Notes: a model not told the origin generated them from the letters alone. Shown: positions 1-8,313, counted from the first letter of the stretch. The stretch is 42,801 nucleotides of DNA from JACQID01 sp035289125 (GCA_035289125.1 DATDXW010000039.1:1-42801), one strand, 5' to 3'. Translations and numbers: made by a program.

Positions 1-168
1 TACATGATTATCTTTCGTTCTGAAATATGGTTCTATATGATCTACTTCCAGTACTACTTCCGGGGCTTTCCGACCGCAATACTGGCACGTAAAGTTATCT
101 CTTTTTAGTATCTCAAACCTCATTTTAGGTGAAACGGGAAGCTCACGTTTTATTACTTTTCTCTTCAT
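1..168 (-). CDS. HNH endonuclease, N-terminal part (3' end outside window)
   Basis: Reading the minus strand from the ATG at 168 gives 56 codons that run off the left edge. The peptide has a CxxC zinc knuckle (TCQYCGRKAP) followed by EVDHIEP, the first His block of the HNH/McrA nuclease family, and an RFEILKRDNF lead-in typical of that family. The catalytic C-terminal half is not in the window. The frame overlaps the 3' end of the upstream 109-residue gene by 26 bp in a different frame, so the two are probably translationally coupled. The role could be a free-standing homing or defence nuclease; the sequence here does not decide. Confidence 0.75.
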   Translation of the reverse strand, partial: MKRKVIKRELPVSPKMRFEILKRDNFTCQYCGRKAPEVVLEVDHIEPYFRTKDNHV

Positions 169-472
169 CCATGGCCGTACTAATTGTCTTATCTTTTTCC
201 TTGTAGAAAATCGACATACGAGGTTCTATTCGTACCAATTCGTTGGACGCTCGTTTGTTTTTCCTCAAATGTTCCAATATATCTTCTTTGTTTTTGTATT
301 CCTCGTCACAACCAGGACATAAGGGGAATCCTCCATCAGAAATCTCTAACTTCAAAGGACTTTCCAAGAGTTCCTTTTTGTAATCATTGAGTTCCTTTAA
401 TAGTCTTTTAGCTTTAATCATTTGCAACCTATCTTCTTTTGTTTTATCGGGGTCAGACTTCCAAAACAGCAT
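143..472 (-). CDS. Small protein with a CxxC zinc-finger-like motif, function unknown
   Basis: A 109-residue, Lys/Glu-rich protein. Residues 10-40 are charged and probably helical. A PLCPGCDEEY segment near residue 52 followed by LEHLRKNKR resembles half of a treble-clef or C2H2 zinc finger, but the second His/Cys pair is not clear. It lies directly upstream of, and overlaps, the HNH nuclease frame, which suggests one transcript. I do not recognise the family. A nuclease-associated DNA-binding or specificity subunit is possible by context only. The alternative is that the two reading frames are one gene broken by a frameshift. Confidence 0.55.
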   Translation of the reverse strand: MLFWKSDPDKTKEDRLQMIKAKRLLKELNDYKKELLESPLKLEISDGGFPLCPGCDEEYKNKEDILEHLRKNKRASNELVRIEPRMSIFYKEKDKTISTAMDEEKSNKT

Positions 473-493
473 AAAGTATCACAACACTTTTAA

Positions 494-1504
494 TCAGATT
501 ATCCCCGTCGTCCTCAGCACGTCTTCCGCCTTCTTCGCATCAAGCTTCACTTCGTTAAGTATCGTATATCTGTCGCGCGCGTCCTTCGCCGTTATCATCG
601 CCTTTATCATGATTTTCTTTGATATTCCAATGGCGCCCAGCGTGACAGGCAGCGCGAAGCTTTCACACAGTTTCTTTATTCTCGCCCAGTCGCCCCCCTG
701 CAAATAAGACGTGACAATGGAAGCGAGCGCGACCTGCTCGCCGTGCAACGCTCCCGCGCCCAGCGCATCCAACGCATGGGAAATGTTATGCTCGCTTCCA
801 GAACACGGACGAGACGAGCCATAGACGTTCATCGCGAAGCCCGAGCTTATCAGCGCCCAGAGAAGCATCTCCGCGCCGTGATCCGTCATATTCCTTATGT
901 CCGATATGTTTTCTTCCACCGCCTTCACGGAAAGCAACGAAAGTTCCGCCATCACCGTATGGTATTTCTCTTTCCCGGCTTTGTCGGCTATCCGCCAGTC
1001 TTCCACCGCCGAAATATTGGATATTACGTCTCCGGCTCCCGATGCATTGTTCCTGTAAGGCGCTTTCTTTATCACGTCCAAATCCGCAACTATCGCCGCC
1101 GGCTCGACCGCCTCAACACTCGCTTTCACGCCGTTCGAGTCAAGCGACGCGCGCGAAGAAACAACACCGTCGTGGCTCAACACTGTGGGAAATGCAATCC
1201 ACGGCTTCTTTGCAATAAAAGCCGGATATTTTGCCGCGTCTATTGCGCGCCCGCCTCCCATGCCTATCACGAAGTCGTAACTTTCAAGCGTCTTAGCTAT
1301 CTCTTCCAGCCGCTTCTTCTCCATCGAATCCGGCGTTATGAACGAGATGTCGAAACGCGAAAGCGCCCTTTCCACGTTAACAATTTTTCGTATGCCTGGA
1401 TCGGTGATTATCACGCACCTTTTGCCAAATCCTTCCAATAGCGACGGCAATTCTTTGGCTATGCCCTTGCCGATGAGCACACTTGACGGAAATCTCTTTA
1501 TCAT
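494..1504 (-). CDS. egsA: sn-glycerol-1-phosphate dehydrogenase
   Basis: Reduces dihydroxyacetone phosphate to sn-glycerol-1-phosphate with NAD(P)H, the step that sets archaeal lipid stereochemistry; cytosolic. The 336 residues match the family length. Visible signatures are the dinucleotide-binding GMGGGRAIDAAKY near residue 82, the substrate loop TVLSHDGVVSSRAS, and the zinc region with SGSEHNISHALD near residue 235 and the later ALHGEQVAL His. The start ATG overlaps the stop of the upstream prepilin peptidase by four bases (ATGA), indicating a two-gene operon. The related bacterial AraM family is the only real alternative, and the archaeal context makes egsA the better name. Confidence 0.95.
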   Translation of the reverse strand: MIKRFPSSVLIGKGIAKELPSLLEGFGKRCVIITDPGIRKIVNVERALSRFDISFITPDSMEKKRLEEIAKTLESYDFVIGMGGGRAIDAAKYPAFIAKKPWIAFPTVLSHDGVVSSRASLDSNGVKASVEAVEPAAIVADLDVIKKAPYRNNASGAGDVISNISAVEDWRIADKAGKEKYHTVMAELSLLSVKAVEENISDIRNMTDHGAEMLLWALISSGFAMNVYGSSRPCSGSEHNISHALDALGAGALHGEQVALASIVTSYLQGGDWARIKKLCESFALPVTLGAIGISKKIMIKAMITAKDARDRYTILNEVKLDAKKAEDVLRTTGII

Positions 1505-2298
1505 AATGCCCCTCCCAGTACTGCAACGATAACGTTCCCGTAAACCGCCGTCATTATCAGGGTTATGGGATAAACAGGAACGAACCGCACGCCTTCCTTT
1601 ATTATGACTTTTTTCTTTTTCCTCTTTATATCCGCCACTTCTTCTTTAGTCATCCCCCGCCACACCATGTCATCCAGCACATCCCCTTCCCTTAGCTGCG
1701 CGGAGCTTATCTCTTTCCTGAAGACATGCTTTTCTATCACGAGCGCATATCGCCAGAATACTGCAAGCAAGGACGTGATTGCGAAAACCGAAAAGGCGTA
1801 TTCTGGCGTTATTCCAAGGGACAATGAAACGACGAGTAACACGCCCACAAGTCCGACAACCCAGTGAAACGCCTTGTTATCCTTCGCGTCTTTTACCAAC
1901 AACGAAAAAACTTCCGGGTTCATCGCGCCGAGCGCTAACGAGTAGACTATCATATACGCCGAGCTCACGATGCTGAAATTAACCGCGTAATCAAAGAGTA
2001 TAGGCGCGTTGCCCAGCACAGGAACCATGAACAGTATCGAAGCCGGCACCCACGCGTCCGCCTCGCCCCACTTGCCTGCTCTGTACAGCAGCAAACCGGG
2101 CACAAGAAAAGCAAGTCCGGAAAGCAGCGACAGCACGAAAGGCGCGATGCTTTCCGCAAACAGCGACGCAACAAACCAGTAAAACAATCCGAAAGCGCTC
2201 ATCGCCACCGGAAGCTCATCCGGCACTTCCGTCGTTTTCAGGTCCCATAGTCCTGCTATCGCCGAGCCGGCTGCGGCAAGGGGGAAAAGAATGTTCAT
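1501..2298 (-). CDS. Class III signal (prepilin) peptidase, A24 family
   Basis: A 265-residue polytopic membrane protein that would cleave archaeal prepilins and archaellins at the membrane face. The first catalytic aspartate is in WDLKTTEVPDE (about residue 19). The second is in the GKWGEADAW loop (about residue 78), the FlaK/PibD/TadV version of GxGD. Several hydrophobic segments follow, and the C-terminal half, with a Lys-rich IKRKKKKVIIK stretch near residue 230, is longer than in the shortest A24 members. It is the likely processing enzyme for the seven class III prepilins in this window (for example 10965-18220). It is translationally coupled to egsA downstream. FlaK versus EppA/PibD specificity cannot be told from sequence. 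Confidence 0.85.
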   Translation of the reverse strand: MNILFPLAAAGSAIAGLWDLKTTEVPDELPVAMSAFGLFYWFVASLFAESIAPFVLSLLSGLAFLVPGLLLYRAGKWGEADAWVPASILFMVPVLGNAPILFDYAVNFSIVSSAYMIVYSLALGAMNPEVFSLLVKDAKDNKAFHWVVGLVGVLLVVSLSLGITPEYAFSVFAITSLLAVFWRYALVIEKHVFRKEISSAQLREGDVLDDMVWRGMTKEEVADIKRKKKKVIIKEGVRFVPVYPITLIMTAVYGNVIVAVLGGAL

Positions 2299-2372
2299 TA
2301 AGATAACTTCTGCAATGCGTTTATATATATTTCCGATTCATTTACTATAAGTTATAGCAATTAGGTGTTGGA
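2299..2372. promoter_or_regulatory. Divergent promoter region, prepilin peptidase / cis-prenyltransferase
   Basis: On the minus strand the AT-rich box at about 2319-2331 (AAATATATATAAACG) sits about 25 bases before the 2298 start. On the plus strand TTTACTATAAG at 2340-2350 sits about 25 bases before the ATG at 2373. Both genes therefore appear to have short or absent leaders. Inferred from spacing only. Confidence 0.5.
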
Positions 2373-3080
2373 ATGATACCAAAACATGTGGGAGTAATTA
2401 TTGACGGCAACAGACGCTTCGCGAAACAGCTCATGAAAAAACCGTGGGAAGGCCACTTTTACGGGCTTGAGAAGAGCCGCGAATTTCTTGAGTGGGCATG
2501 CCAGAACAGCATAAAGCATCTCACGGCGTACACGCTTTCGCTGGAAAATATGAAGAGCCGCCCGAAGCGCGAGCTGGCGTTTATATTGAAGTGCCTTAAG
2601 GACGAGATGAACGCTGTATTGAAAGAGAAGACGCATCCCTCGCACCGCTACGGAATACGGATACGGTTCATAGGCCGACGGAACGTCCTACCGGACGACG
2701 TGCAGCGCCTCATGTCAGCAGTAGAGAAAGCCACGTCCGGATATTCAAAGCACGTTCTGAACTTGGCGGTCGCCTACGGCGGGCAGCAAGAAATAGTGGA
2801 CGCAATAAAAGAGATAGCCGCGAAGTGCATGAAGGGCATTCTATCGCCCGCCCAACTGGACGAGGCGCTGGTGAAAGAACATCTCTACACCAACGGCTCG
2901 CCCTATCCTGACATGATAATCCGCTCCGGCGGCGAGAAGCGGCTCAGCAATTTCCTTCCGTTCCAGTCCGCCTATTCCGAGCTTGTCTTTACGGACAAGA
3001 AATGGCCCGAGCTGACGAAGGAGGATTTCAAGGGCTTTCTCCGCGAGTTTGAGCAGAGGCAAAGGCGGTTCGGGAAGTAA
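2373..3080 (+). CDS. uppS: Polyprenyl diphosphate synthase (cis-prenyltransferase)
   Basis: Condenses isopentenyl diphosphate in cis onto an allylic primer to make the long polyprenyl diphosphate that becomes the archaeal glycan carrier (dolichyl phosphate type). The 235 residues are of family length. The diagnostic blocks are present: IIDGNRRFAKQ with the catalytic Asp near residue 10, EGHFYGLEKSREF, LTAYTLSLENMKSRPKRE, the basic MIIRSGGEKRLSNFLPF region and the YSELVFTDKKWPE motif. It is divergent from the prepilin peptidase. A role in N-glycosylation would fit the Asn-rich pilins nearby, but no glycosyltransferase is in the window. Confidence 0.93.
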   Translation: MIPKHVGVIIDGNRRFAKQLMKKPWEGHFYGLEKSREFLEWACQNSIKHLTAYTLSLENMKSRPKRELAFILKCLKDEMNAVLKEKTHPSHRYGIRIRFIGRRNVLPDDVQRLMSAVEKATSGYSKHVLNLAVAYGGQQEIVDAIKEIAAKCMKGILSPAQLDEALVKEHLYTNGSPYPDMIIRSGGEKRLSNFLPFQSAYSELVFTDKKWPELTKEDFKGFLREFEQRQRRFGK

Positions 3081-3162
3081 TTGCCAAATGGCGCATAGCT
3101 TGCTTATTTTTCTGTATAGACTTTGTAAACTGCCCGCTAGTGAAGGACGCAAAGGAACTGGA

Positions 3163-3235
3163 CAGCGAAGCTGTCATGCAGCATCGTGCGTCAGTTGCTC
3201 GTGACGCGCGGCAAAAGCGAAGCTGTCATGCAGTC
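3163..3235. repeat. Short direct repeat with embedded hairpins (R2-like)
   Basis: The word AGCGAAGCTGTCATGCAG occurs at about 3164-3182 and again at 3216-3233. The first copy also forms the hairpin GACAGC-GAA-GCTGTC. The stretch resembles, in inverted orientation, the segment at about 32888-32930, and more weakly the repeats at 6765-6832 and 8192-8258. The whole gap 3081-3592 holds this repeat, an AAAGACTTTCC half-stem at about 3271, and one doubtful small frame; nothing else is recognised. Confidence 0.55.
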
Positions 3236-3323
3236 GCGTCATTGCAAGAAGCATTACGAAAATAGTAGGAAAAGACTTTCCGCGCGTGATTCAATTTTTA
3301 GCAGGGCGTGCTCGTTTTCGCCT

Positions 3324-3530
3324 TTACCTACCGCGGTATCCATGCCGCCCAGTCTGGATTTGATAGTGTAAAAGCTCTTTGCCAGCATCCAGATATTCCG
3401 TTACATGAACCGCCATCTTCATCTCATTTGCAGCATCGCCCGGAACGTATTCTTCCATAAAGCGGATACAGGCACGAAGAGCATTCTCTTGGCGCTGGGC
3501 GGCGCGCATCGTTTCCGTGACAACAACCAT
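3324..3530 (-). CDS. Doubtful small hypothetical protein, possibly frameshifted
   Basis: A 68-residue frame with ordinary composition (AQRQENALRACIRFMEEY, then AANEMKMAVHVTEYLDAGKE) that would be helical. Near 3378 another frame stays open to a TAA at about 3255 and would encode FYTIKSRLGGMDTAVGKGEN and beyond, which also looks protein-like. This suggests either a frameshift or an overlapping continuation. No family is recognised and no clear ribosome site is seen. Confidence 0.25.
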   Translation of the reverse strand: MVVVTETMRAAQRQENALRACIRFMEEYVPGDAANEMKMAVHVTEYLDAGKELLHYQIQTGRHGYRGR

Positions 3531-3592
3531 AATCTTATTTCACGTCAATCTATTAAAAATCATTTTATATACCCTCCCGCGCATTTTTCCTT

Positions 3593-4312
3593 ATGATGGT
3601 TCTGCTTGCGGGAAAAAGAAGGATATTGATAGACACCTCCGCAAAGAGCGTGAACACGGACTTCGGAAAAATAAACTTGACGAAAATAAAGAAATACGGG
3701 CAGAAGATAAAATCGTCAACCGGCGATTCATTCGTCGCGCTCAAGCCTTCGTTTGTGGACTTACTGAAGAAAGCCAAGCGGGGACCGCAGGTAGTAACGC
3801 CAAAGGACGCGGCGCAAATCGTCGCGCTTACGGGCGCCGAGTCGGGCTGGAACTGCCTTGATGCCGGAGGCGGTTCGGGCTTTCTTTCGCTGTTCATCGC
3901 GAACATCGTGAAGCCGGGCGCCGTTACAACGTATGAAAGAACGAAAGAGTCAGCTGAAAAAATAAGGGGCAACGCGAAGCTTTTCGGCTTGAACAACATA
4001 ACCGTGAAAAACAAGGACGTGCTGAAGGGCTTCAACGAGAAGAATCTTGATTTGATAACTCTCGACATGCTCGGCGCGGAGAAAATGGTGAAGCCGTGCC
4101 ATCGCGCCTTGAAGGAAGGCGGATGGCTTTCCATCTACAGCCCGCACATTGAGCAGCAGCTCCGCTGCATAAAAGAGATGGACAATCTGAAAATGGAACA
4201 CGCAACGGTGGAGAACACGCGCCGCTTCTGGAAATCCGAAGCCGGCTTCACGCATCCCTTCCACACGCAACTGGCGCACACCGGCTTTATAACGGTGGCG
4301 CGGAAAATCTGA
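3593..4312 (+). CDS. trmI: tRNA (adenine-N1)-methyltransferase, TrmI type
   Basis: Transfers a methyl group from SAM to N1 of adenosine 57/58 in the T loop of tRNAs. The 239 residues show the small N-terminal beta domain, then GPQVVTPKDAAQI, then the SAM-binding motif LDAGGGSGFLSLFIA near residue 88, an acidic YERTKES following strand 2, and LDLITLDMLGAEKM as the catalytic-face motif. The product ends as in archaeal TrmI (HTGFITVARK). ATG at 3593 and ATG at 3596 are both possible starts. It abuts pus10 with no gap, forming a T-arm modification operon. Confidence 0.88.
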   Translation: MMVLLAGKRRILIDTSAKSVNTDFGKINLTKIKKYGQKIKSSTGDSFVALKPSFVDLLKKAKRGPQVVTPKDAAQIVALTGAESGWNCLDAGGGSGFLSLFIANIVKPGAVTTYERTKESAEKIRGNAKLFGLNNITVKNKDVLKGFNEKNLDLITLDMLGAEKMVKPCHRALKEGGWLSIYSPHIEQQLRCIKEMDNLKMEHATVENTRRFWKSEAGFTHPFHTQLAHTGFITVARKI

Positions 4313-5521
4313 GTGATTGACATGATTCAGGAAAAAGCGGAGAAGATACTGAAGCAGCCTGTGTGCGACAATTGCCTGGGGCGCCAGTTCTCCCGCTTGC
4401 TGAGCGGCTATACGAACGAAGAGCGGGGAAAAGCGATAAGAAACGCCATTGCCATGGACGTTGACGCTGCCACGTCCTTCGGCGAAATGGATGCGTCCAA
4501 CTTTTCCTCGTGCGGGATGAGAAACGTAAAAGCTCCTGCGGAGAAAGAATGCTCAATATGCAAAAACGTTTTTGCCCGTCTTGGAAGTTACGCGAAAGCC
4601 GCCGTCACGAAGGCAAAGCACATAGAATATTCCACGTTCCTCGTTGGCACCCGCCCTTCTTCCGAACTTGTGTATGGTGAAGAGGCGCTCTGGGAAAACG
4701 TGGGCATAGATTTCTGCGAGCCGATAAAAGGCGAGATAAACAGGGAAACGGGGAAAAAAATAGAAAAGCTTTCCGGCAAAAAATTCTCGCCGAAAGGCGA
4801 CGTGATTTTTCTCATAGACATGGACTCAGGCAAGGTCGAAGTGTCAATAGCGCCCGTTTTCATATATGGCGAGTACCAGAAGTTAAAGCGCGGCATCCCG
4901 CAGACCAAGTGGCCCTCAGGCAAATACAAGACTTCGGTTGAACAGATAATCGCCAAGCCGTATATGGCTGCGACGCGCGCTGAAGCGCATAAACTGCATG
5001 GCGCAGGGCGCGAAGATATAGACGCGCGTTGCCTGGCGTGGCGCCCCTTCGTGCTTGAGCTACTGGGCGCAAAGAAGCGCGCCATTGATATAGCGAAGCT
5101 GGCAAAAAAAATCGGGAAAGAAGTGCGTGTGAGAAACCTGCGGCTCTCAAATATCGTTGAAGTCCGTTCAATCAAGGACGCGAGATACGACAAGACTTAC
5201 CGGGCGAAAGTGAAGTGCGGACCTGTGAAACGCGCGGCGCTGAAAAAACTTTCCGTGCTCTCGGCAATAGCGCAAAAAACGCCGAAGCGCGTCCTTCATA
5301 GGCGCGCGGACTTGACGAGGAAGAGGCTCGTTAAAAGCGTGAAAACGCGCTTCATAAACTCAACGGCATTTGAGCTTATCGTGCGTGGAGAAAGCGGGCT
5401 CTATATAAAAGAGCTTATCTCCGGAGACAACGGTAGGACAACGCCTTCCGTTTCCGAACTGCTCGGCGTGCCGTGCAAGTGTGCAGAATTAGACGTAATA
5501 GACATCCACGTGAAAAAATGA
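4313..5521 (+). CDS. pus10: tRNA pseudouridine synthase Pus10
   Basis: Makes pseudouridine at tRNA positions 54 and 55 in the T loop. The 402 residues match archaeal Pus10. An N-terminal zinc/THUMP-type region carries CDNCLGRQFSRLL and CSICKNVF Cys pairs. The catalytic domain holds HGAGREDIDARCLAWRPF, with the catalytic Asp near residue 240, and the C-terminal QKTPKRVLHRRADLTRKR block. The frame opens with GTG at 4313 immediately after the trmI stop; an ATG at 4322 (MIQEKAEKIL) is an equally good start. Both partners of this operon act on the same tRNA arm. Confidence 0.93.
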   Translation: MIDMIQEKAEKILKQPVCDNCLGRQFSRLLSGYTNEERGKAIRNAIAMDVDAATSFGEMDASNFSSCGMRNVKAPAEKECSICKNVFARLGSYAKAAVTKAKHIEYSTFLVGTRPSSELVYGEEALWENVGIDFCEPIKGEINRETGKKIEKLSGKKFSPKGDVIFLIDMDSGKVEVSIAPVFIYGEYQKLKRGIPQTKWPSGKYKTSVEQIIAKPYMAATRAEAHKLHGAGREDIDARCLAWRPFVLELLGAKKRAIDIAKLAKKIGKEVRVRNLRLSNIVEVRSIKDARYDKTYRAKVKCGPVKRAALKKLSVLSAIAQKTPKRVLHRRADLTRKRLVKSVKTRFINSTAFELIVRGESGLYIKELISGDNGRTTPSVSELLGVPCKCAELDVIDIHVKK

Positions 5522-5531
5522 AGTTCTAATA

Positions 5532-5619
5532 GTAAAGAACATTAATTTTGGAACATTTGATATGTTCTTTACATATAGTAAGTTGCAGCTAAATGTTCCA
5601 TTATCATTGCAATTTACTA
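5532..5619. other. Three interleaved inverted repeats between convergent genes
   Basis: Between the ends of pus10 and the LamG pilin lie three inverted repeats. GTAAAGAACAT (5532-5542) pairs with ATGTTCTTTAC (5562-5572). GGAACATTT (5550-5558) pairs with AAATGTTCC (5591-5599). TAGTAAGTTGCA (5576-5587) pairs with TGCAATTTACTA (5608-5619), one mismatch. The pairs interlock rather than nest. They could act as a bidirectional terminator, a pseudoknotted RNA or clustered operator half-sites. Confidence 0.6.
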
Positions 5620-5623
5620 TAAG

Positions 5624-6763
5624 TCAGCATTGCGGGCGTGCCGTGTAAACGCCCTGCGCGTCGGCGCACTGCGTCGTGACTCGTACAGATGAAAAGTCTG
5701 ACGGGCATGAAAGCACGCCTTTCCCGTCGTCAAATTTCCAGTATCCAACAAGGTCGTTGGTATTCGGAACCGCAAATGCGCCCATGTTCATGCTGTCGTT
5801 TATCTCGTTGCCTCCGAGCGAGCGATTCCACACCTGCACTTCGTCTATCGTGCCGTTGTAATATCCACTGACAGCATCTCTCAGCTTGCCTATATTGAGA
5901 TCGAGTGCCGACACAAGCAGGTCCCCGTTGCTGGGAATCCATGAAGAGGAGTTCTTTACTGTTCCGTCAACGTAAAGCATTGTGGAGTTCCCTGATTTGG
6001 AGCCTGTGCATGCCACATAATACCATATTCCCGGCTGGGCCTCCTTATCAAAACTCTGGATATACGTGCTGGCATCGGCAAATTCGCATCCCCAACCAAA
6101 CAATGCGTCTCCCCCGCCTAGAGATATCGCGTAAGGAGGCACACTGAGAGATGCATCAAATTTCTGTACGACTCTATACCATGTCACAGTTTTATTCGCT
6201 TTCAGCCATGCCGCTACTGTTATCTCTCGGAGTATGTTGAGAGCTGAACTGGTCGGGACCCTCACATAATCATCCACGCCGTCAAACGACATGGCACCCC
6301 CTTTCTTGCCGCTGAGCAGGTAAGCGCATGTCTGATTTCCTGCGCTCATGCCATAGCATATTCCATTGTTGATTCGCAACGAAGAATCCGCCGTGCCGTT
6401 CGTGTTGTACGGCATCTTGAACGTAAGCGTTCCCATTTGCCCAACGTTCAGCGTAAGCGTGTTGTTTGCCGAAAAATTGTTGCCCAGCCTGTCGTAAAGC
6501 TGCCCGCTCGTCACTGCGAGATTGTCCACGTTGCCGCTGTTCTGAACGATAACAGACGCCGTGCCGTTGTTTCCGGCGCCGATGAAAACGTTATTAATTG
6601 TTATCGCCGAAGAAGAGCACGATAGGGCGGAAGCCGTCCTATTGGACACTTCGTTTTGCGACGAAGAGAAAGTAGACGTCGTCCATCCGGAAACGATAGA
6701 AGCGACAGTAACGGTTATCGCTATCAGCAGAATCGAAGCGAGCAACGGAGATATTCCTTTCAT
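5624..6763 (-). CDS. Class III prepilin with C-terminal LamG domain
   Basis: A 379-residue surface protein. The start is set at 6763 because MKGISPLLASILLI is a class III signal peptide (cleavage after the Gly, before Ile) followed by the pilin hydrophobic helix, and because AAGGGGAT provides a ribosome site. Frame upstream of it is repeat sequence. After a beta-rich linker, a LamG (concanavalin-like) domain starts at GGAMSFDGVDDYVRVP and ends at NGTIDEVQVWNRSL, then GYWKFDDG. The protein is exported and processed by a prepilin peptidase, and would display a carbohydrate or ligand-binding head on a pilus or on the cell surface. Unlike the two larger paralogues, its LamG domain is uninterrupted. 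Confidence 0.85.
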   Translation of the reverse strand: MKGISPLLASILLIAITVTVASIVSGWTTSTFSSSQNEVSNRTASALSCSSSAITINNVFIGAGNNGTASVIVQNSGNVDNLAVTSGQLYDRLGNNFSANNTLTLNVGQMGTLTFKMPYNTNGTADSSLRINNGICYGMSAGNQTCAYLLSGKKGGAMSFDGVDDYVRVPTSSALNILREITVAAWLKANKTVTWYRVVQKFDASLSVPPYAISLGGGDALFGWGCEFADASTYIQSFDKEAQPGIWYYVACTGSKSGNSTMLYVDGTVKNSSSWIPSNGDLLVSALDLNIGKLRDAVSGYYNGTIDEVQVWNRSLGGNEINDSMNMGAFAVPNTNDLVGYWKFDDGKGVLSCPSDFSSVRVTTQCADAQGVYTARPQC

Positions 6764-6764
6764 A

Positions 6765-6832
6765 TCCCCTTGTTCACTTCGGCAACTTGACGCACTTCGT
6801 GCGTCTGACAGCATCCAAGCCGATGCCATGTT
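6765..6832 (-). repeat. R2 repeat copy in the leader of the LamG pilin
   Basis: About 64 bases read on the minus strand (starting CATGGCATCGGCTTGGATG) match 8192-8258 on the plus strand with only a few differences, so the HerA-like gene is flanked by inverted copies. It contains the small hairpin GCAC-GAA-GTGC and ends GAACAAGGGGAT immediately before the pilin start codon, so the repeat supplies the ribosome site. Confidence 0.75.
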
Positions 6833-6875
6833 CTATGTTTCATGCGGATATTTTCACGTCCTCGATTTAAGAGTC

Positions 6876-8105
6876 TTACAGCGCCCGCGCCGACGCACCG
6901 GCATGCCAACTCTGCCTCGGCTTAATCCTGATTTTGTATATCCGCTCCGAGTCGTCGTCCAAGATTATAGCCGAGCCTTTCAGCTTCGGCAGTTCGTTTA
7001 TGTATTTTGCGATGTTAAAGAGAACGTAAGTCTGCATTATTGACTTCAGCGAATCCACGTCATTTTCAGCCGTAAGTCTGTGTGAAATGATGATGTCGCA
7101 TTGCGACAGCGCATCGGGATGCAGTTTCATCGGCCGTTGCGTGGCAAGAACCAGCGAGATACCGGGTTGTCGCCCTTCCTTCACTATCTTGCTTAATATC
7201 TCGGACGATGGACTCGACGCATCGGACGGCAAAAAGTTATGCGCCTCGTCTATGAAAATCCATGGAAGCGGCACGCCCGAGCCTTCGGAAAACTCCATCT
7301 CCCCTATCTCCTCGCGCCTGCGCGCCGCCGTTCTTTCCGCGAATATCTTTCGCGCGATGACCGCCACGAGTAGCGAGCGCACGTTCTGCGACGTAAGACT
7401 GAAGTCAAGCACGGAAAGCTTGCCGGGCGCAAGAAACGGCGGCATGCCTGCATTGCCGAATATGCCCCACGCCTTGGCATTCTCCAGCATGCCTTCCAGG
7501 GCAATCTTCTCGTGCTCAAACCCGCGCTCTTCGCGGAGCGCCCGTATAATATCGTCTATGCTGAACGGGTTGCTCATTTTTCCTATGACTAACTGAAGCA
7601 GAGAACCTAAAGGAGACACGGGGGAAAGATTGAAAGTCGCCAGCCAGTCCTCCTGCGTCAGCTCCTGCGGCGCGAGCGAAAGCACTCCGTCATAGTCCAC
7701 CCCTGCGGCTGAAAAAGCCTTTGCCTGCCCTTCCGGCACGTATACGAAAGCCGGGAAGCCCCTGACGGTCTCGCCCCATTCATGGAGAAGCGCCGTTTCT
7801 TTTTCGTTCGGAGTCTTCATCGTCCAGAATACTCCCTGCGTATCGATTATTATCGTGCAGAGGCGGTCCTTTATTTCCCGGGGCGCGTTCTGCAAACCTT
7901 CGGCTATGGTTCCCATGCTGTACGACTTACCCTCGCCCCTCTTGCCGCAAATCGTTATCACATGCGGCCTCACTATATCAAGCATCACTGGCGTCGTGAG
8001 ATGTATATCCTCGCCTTCACCCGCAAGACTTTTGCCTATGTCTATGGCTCCTCTTGAGCCATACGTTTCTTTGTCCTTGATGTCCCTGCCGATTATCGTT
8101 TCCAT
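6876..8105 (-). CDS. HerA-like hexameric AAA+ ATPase
   Basis: A 409-residue P-loop ATPase of the HerA/FtsK superfamily, which act as DNA translocases or export motors. Walker A is GKRGEGKS at about residue 57, Walker B is WIFIDEAHNFLP near residue 285, and the HerA sensor block LATQRPMKLHPDALSQC follows, with SHRLTAEND behind it. ATG at 8105 is preferred over the TTG nine bases further upstream. A TATA-like AAATAATA lies about 25 bases before it. No NurA nuclease gene is adjacent, so participation in HerA-NurA end resection is not shown. The gene sits between two inverted R2 repeats. Confidence 0.85.
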   Translation of the reverse strand: METIIGRDIKDKETYGSRGAIDIGKSLAGEGEDIHLTTPVMLDIVRPHVITICGKRGEGKSYSMGTIAEGLQNAPREIKDRLCTIIIDTQGVFWTMKTPNEKETALLHEWGETVRGFPAFVYVPEGQAKAFSAAGVDYDGVLSLAPQELTQEDWLATFNLSPVSPLGSLLQLVIGKMSNPFSIDDIIRALREERGFEHEKIALEGMLENAKAWGIFGNAGMPPFLAPGKLSVLDFSLTSQNVRSLLVAVIARKIFAERTAARRREEIGEMEFSEGSGVPLPWIFIDEAHNFLPSDASSPSSEILSKIVKEGRQPGISLVLATQRPMKLHPDALSQCDIIISHRLTAENDVDSLKSIMQTYVLFNIAKYINELPKLKGSAIILDDDSERIYKIRIKPRQSWHAGASARAL

Positions 8106-8191
8106 AACGCCCAAAAAATATTGTCTTCGTTATTATTTATCGCTCTGCCAACGTCATAGAGAAACAGTGATGGCTAGGATGAGCAGGATAA

Positions 8192-8313
8192 CATGGCATC
8201 GGCTTGGATGCTGTCATATGCACGAAGTGCGTCAAGTTGCCGAAGTGAACAAGGGGAGAAGACATAATATGGCATCGACTTGTGAACGAAGTGAACAAGG
8301 GGATATTGATATA
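8192..8313 (+). repeat. R2 repeat, one full and one partial copy
   Basis: 8192-8258 is the inverted partner of 6765-6832. A partial copy follows at about 8264-8305, sharing ATAATATGGCATCGACTTG and GAAGTGAACAAGGGGATAT with other R2 copies. It fills the convergent-to-divergent gap between the HerA-like gene and the end of the membrane protease. Confidence 0.7.

Noticed and set aside
6764..6829. 22-residue extension of the LamG prepilin
   Set aside because: It translates the R2 repeat, and a class III signal needs to be close to the N-terminus.
6876..8105. HerA-NurA DNA end-resection operon
   Set aside because: No NurA, Mre11 or Rad50 gene lies next to the ATPase.
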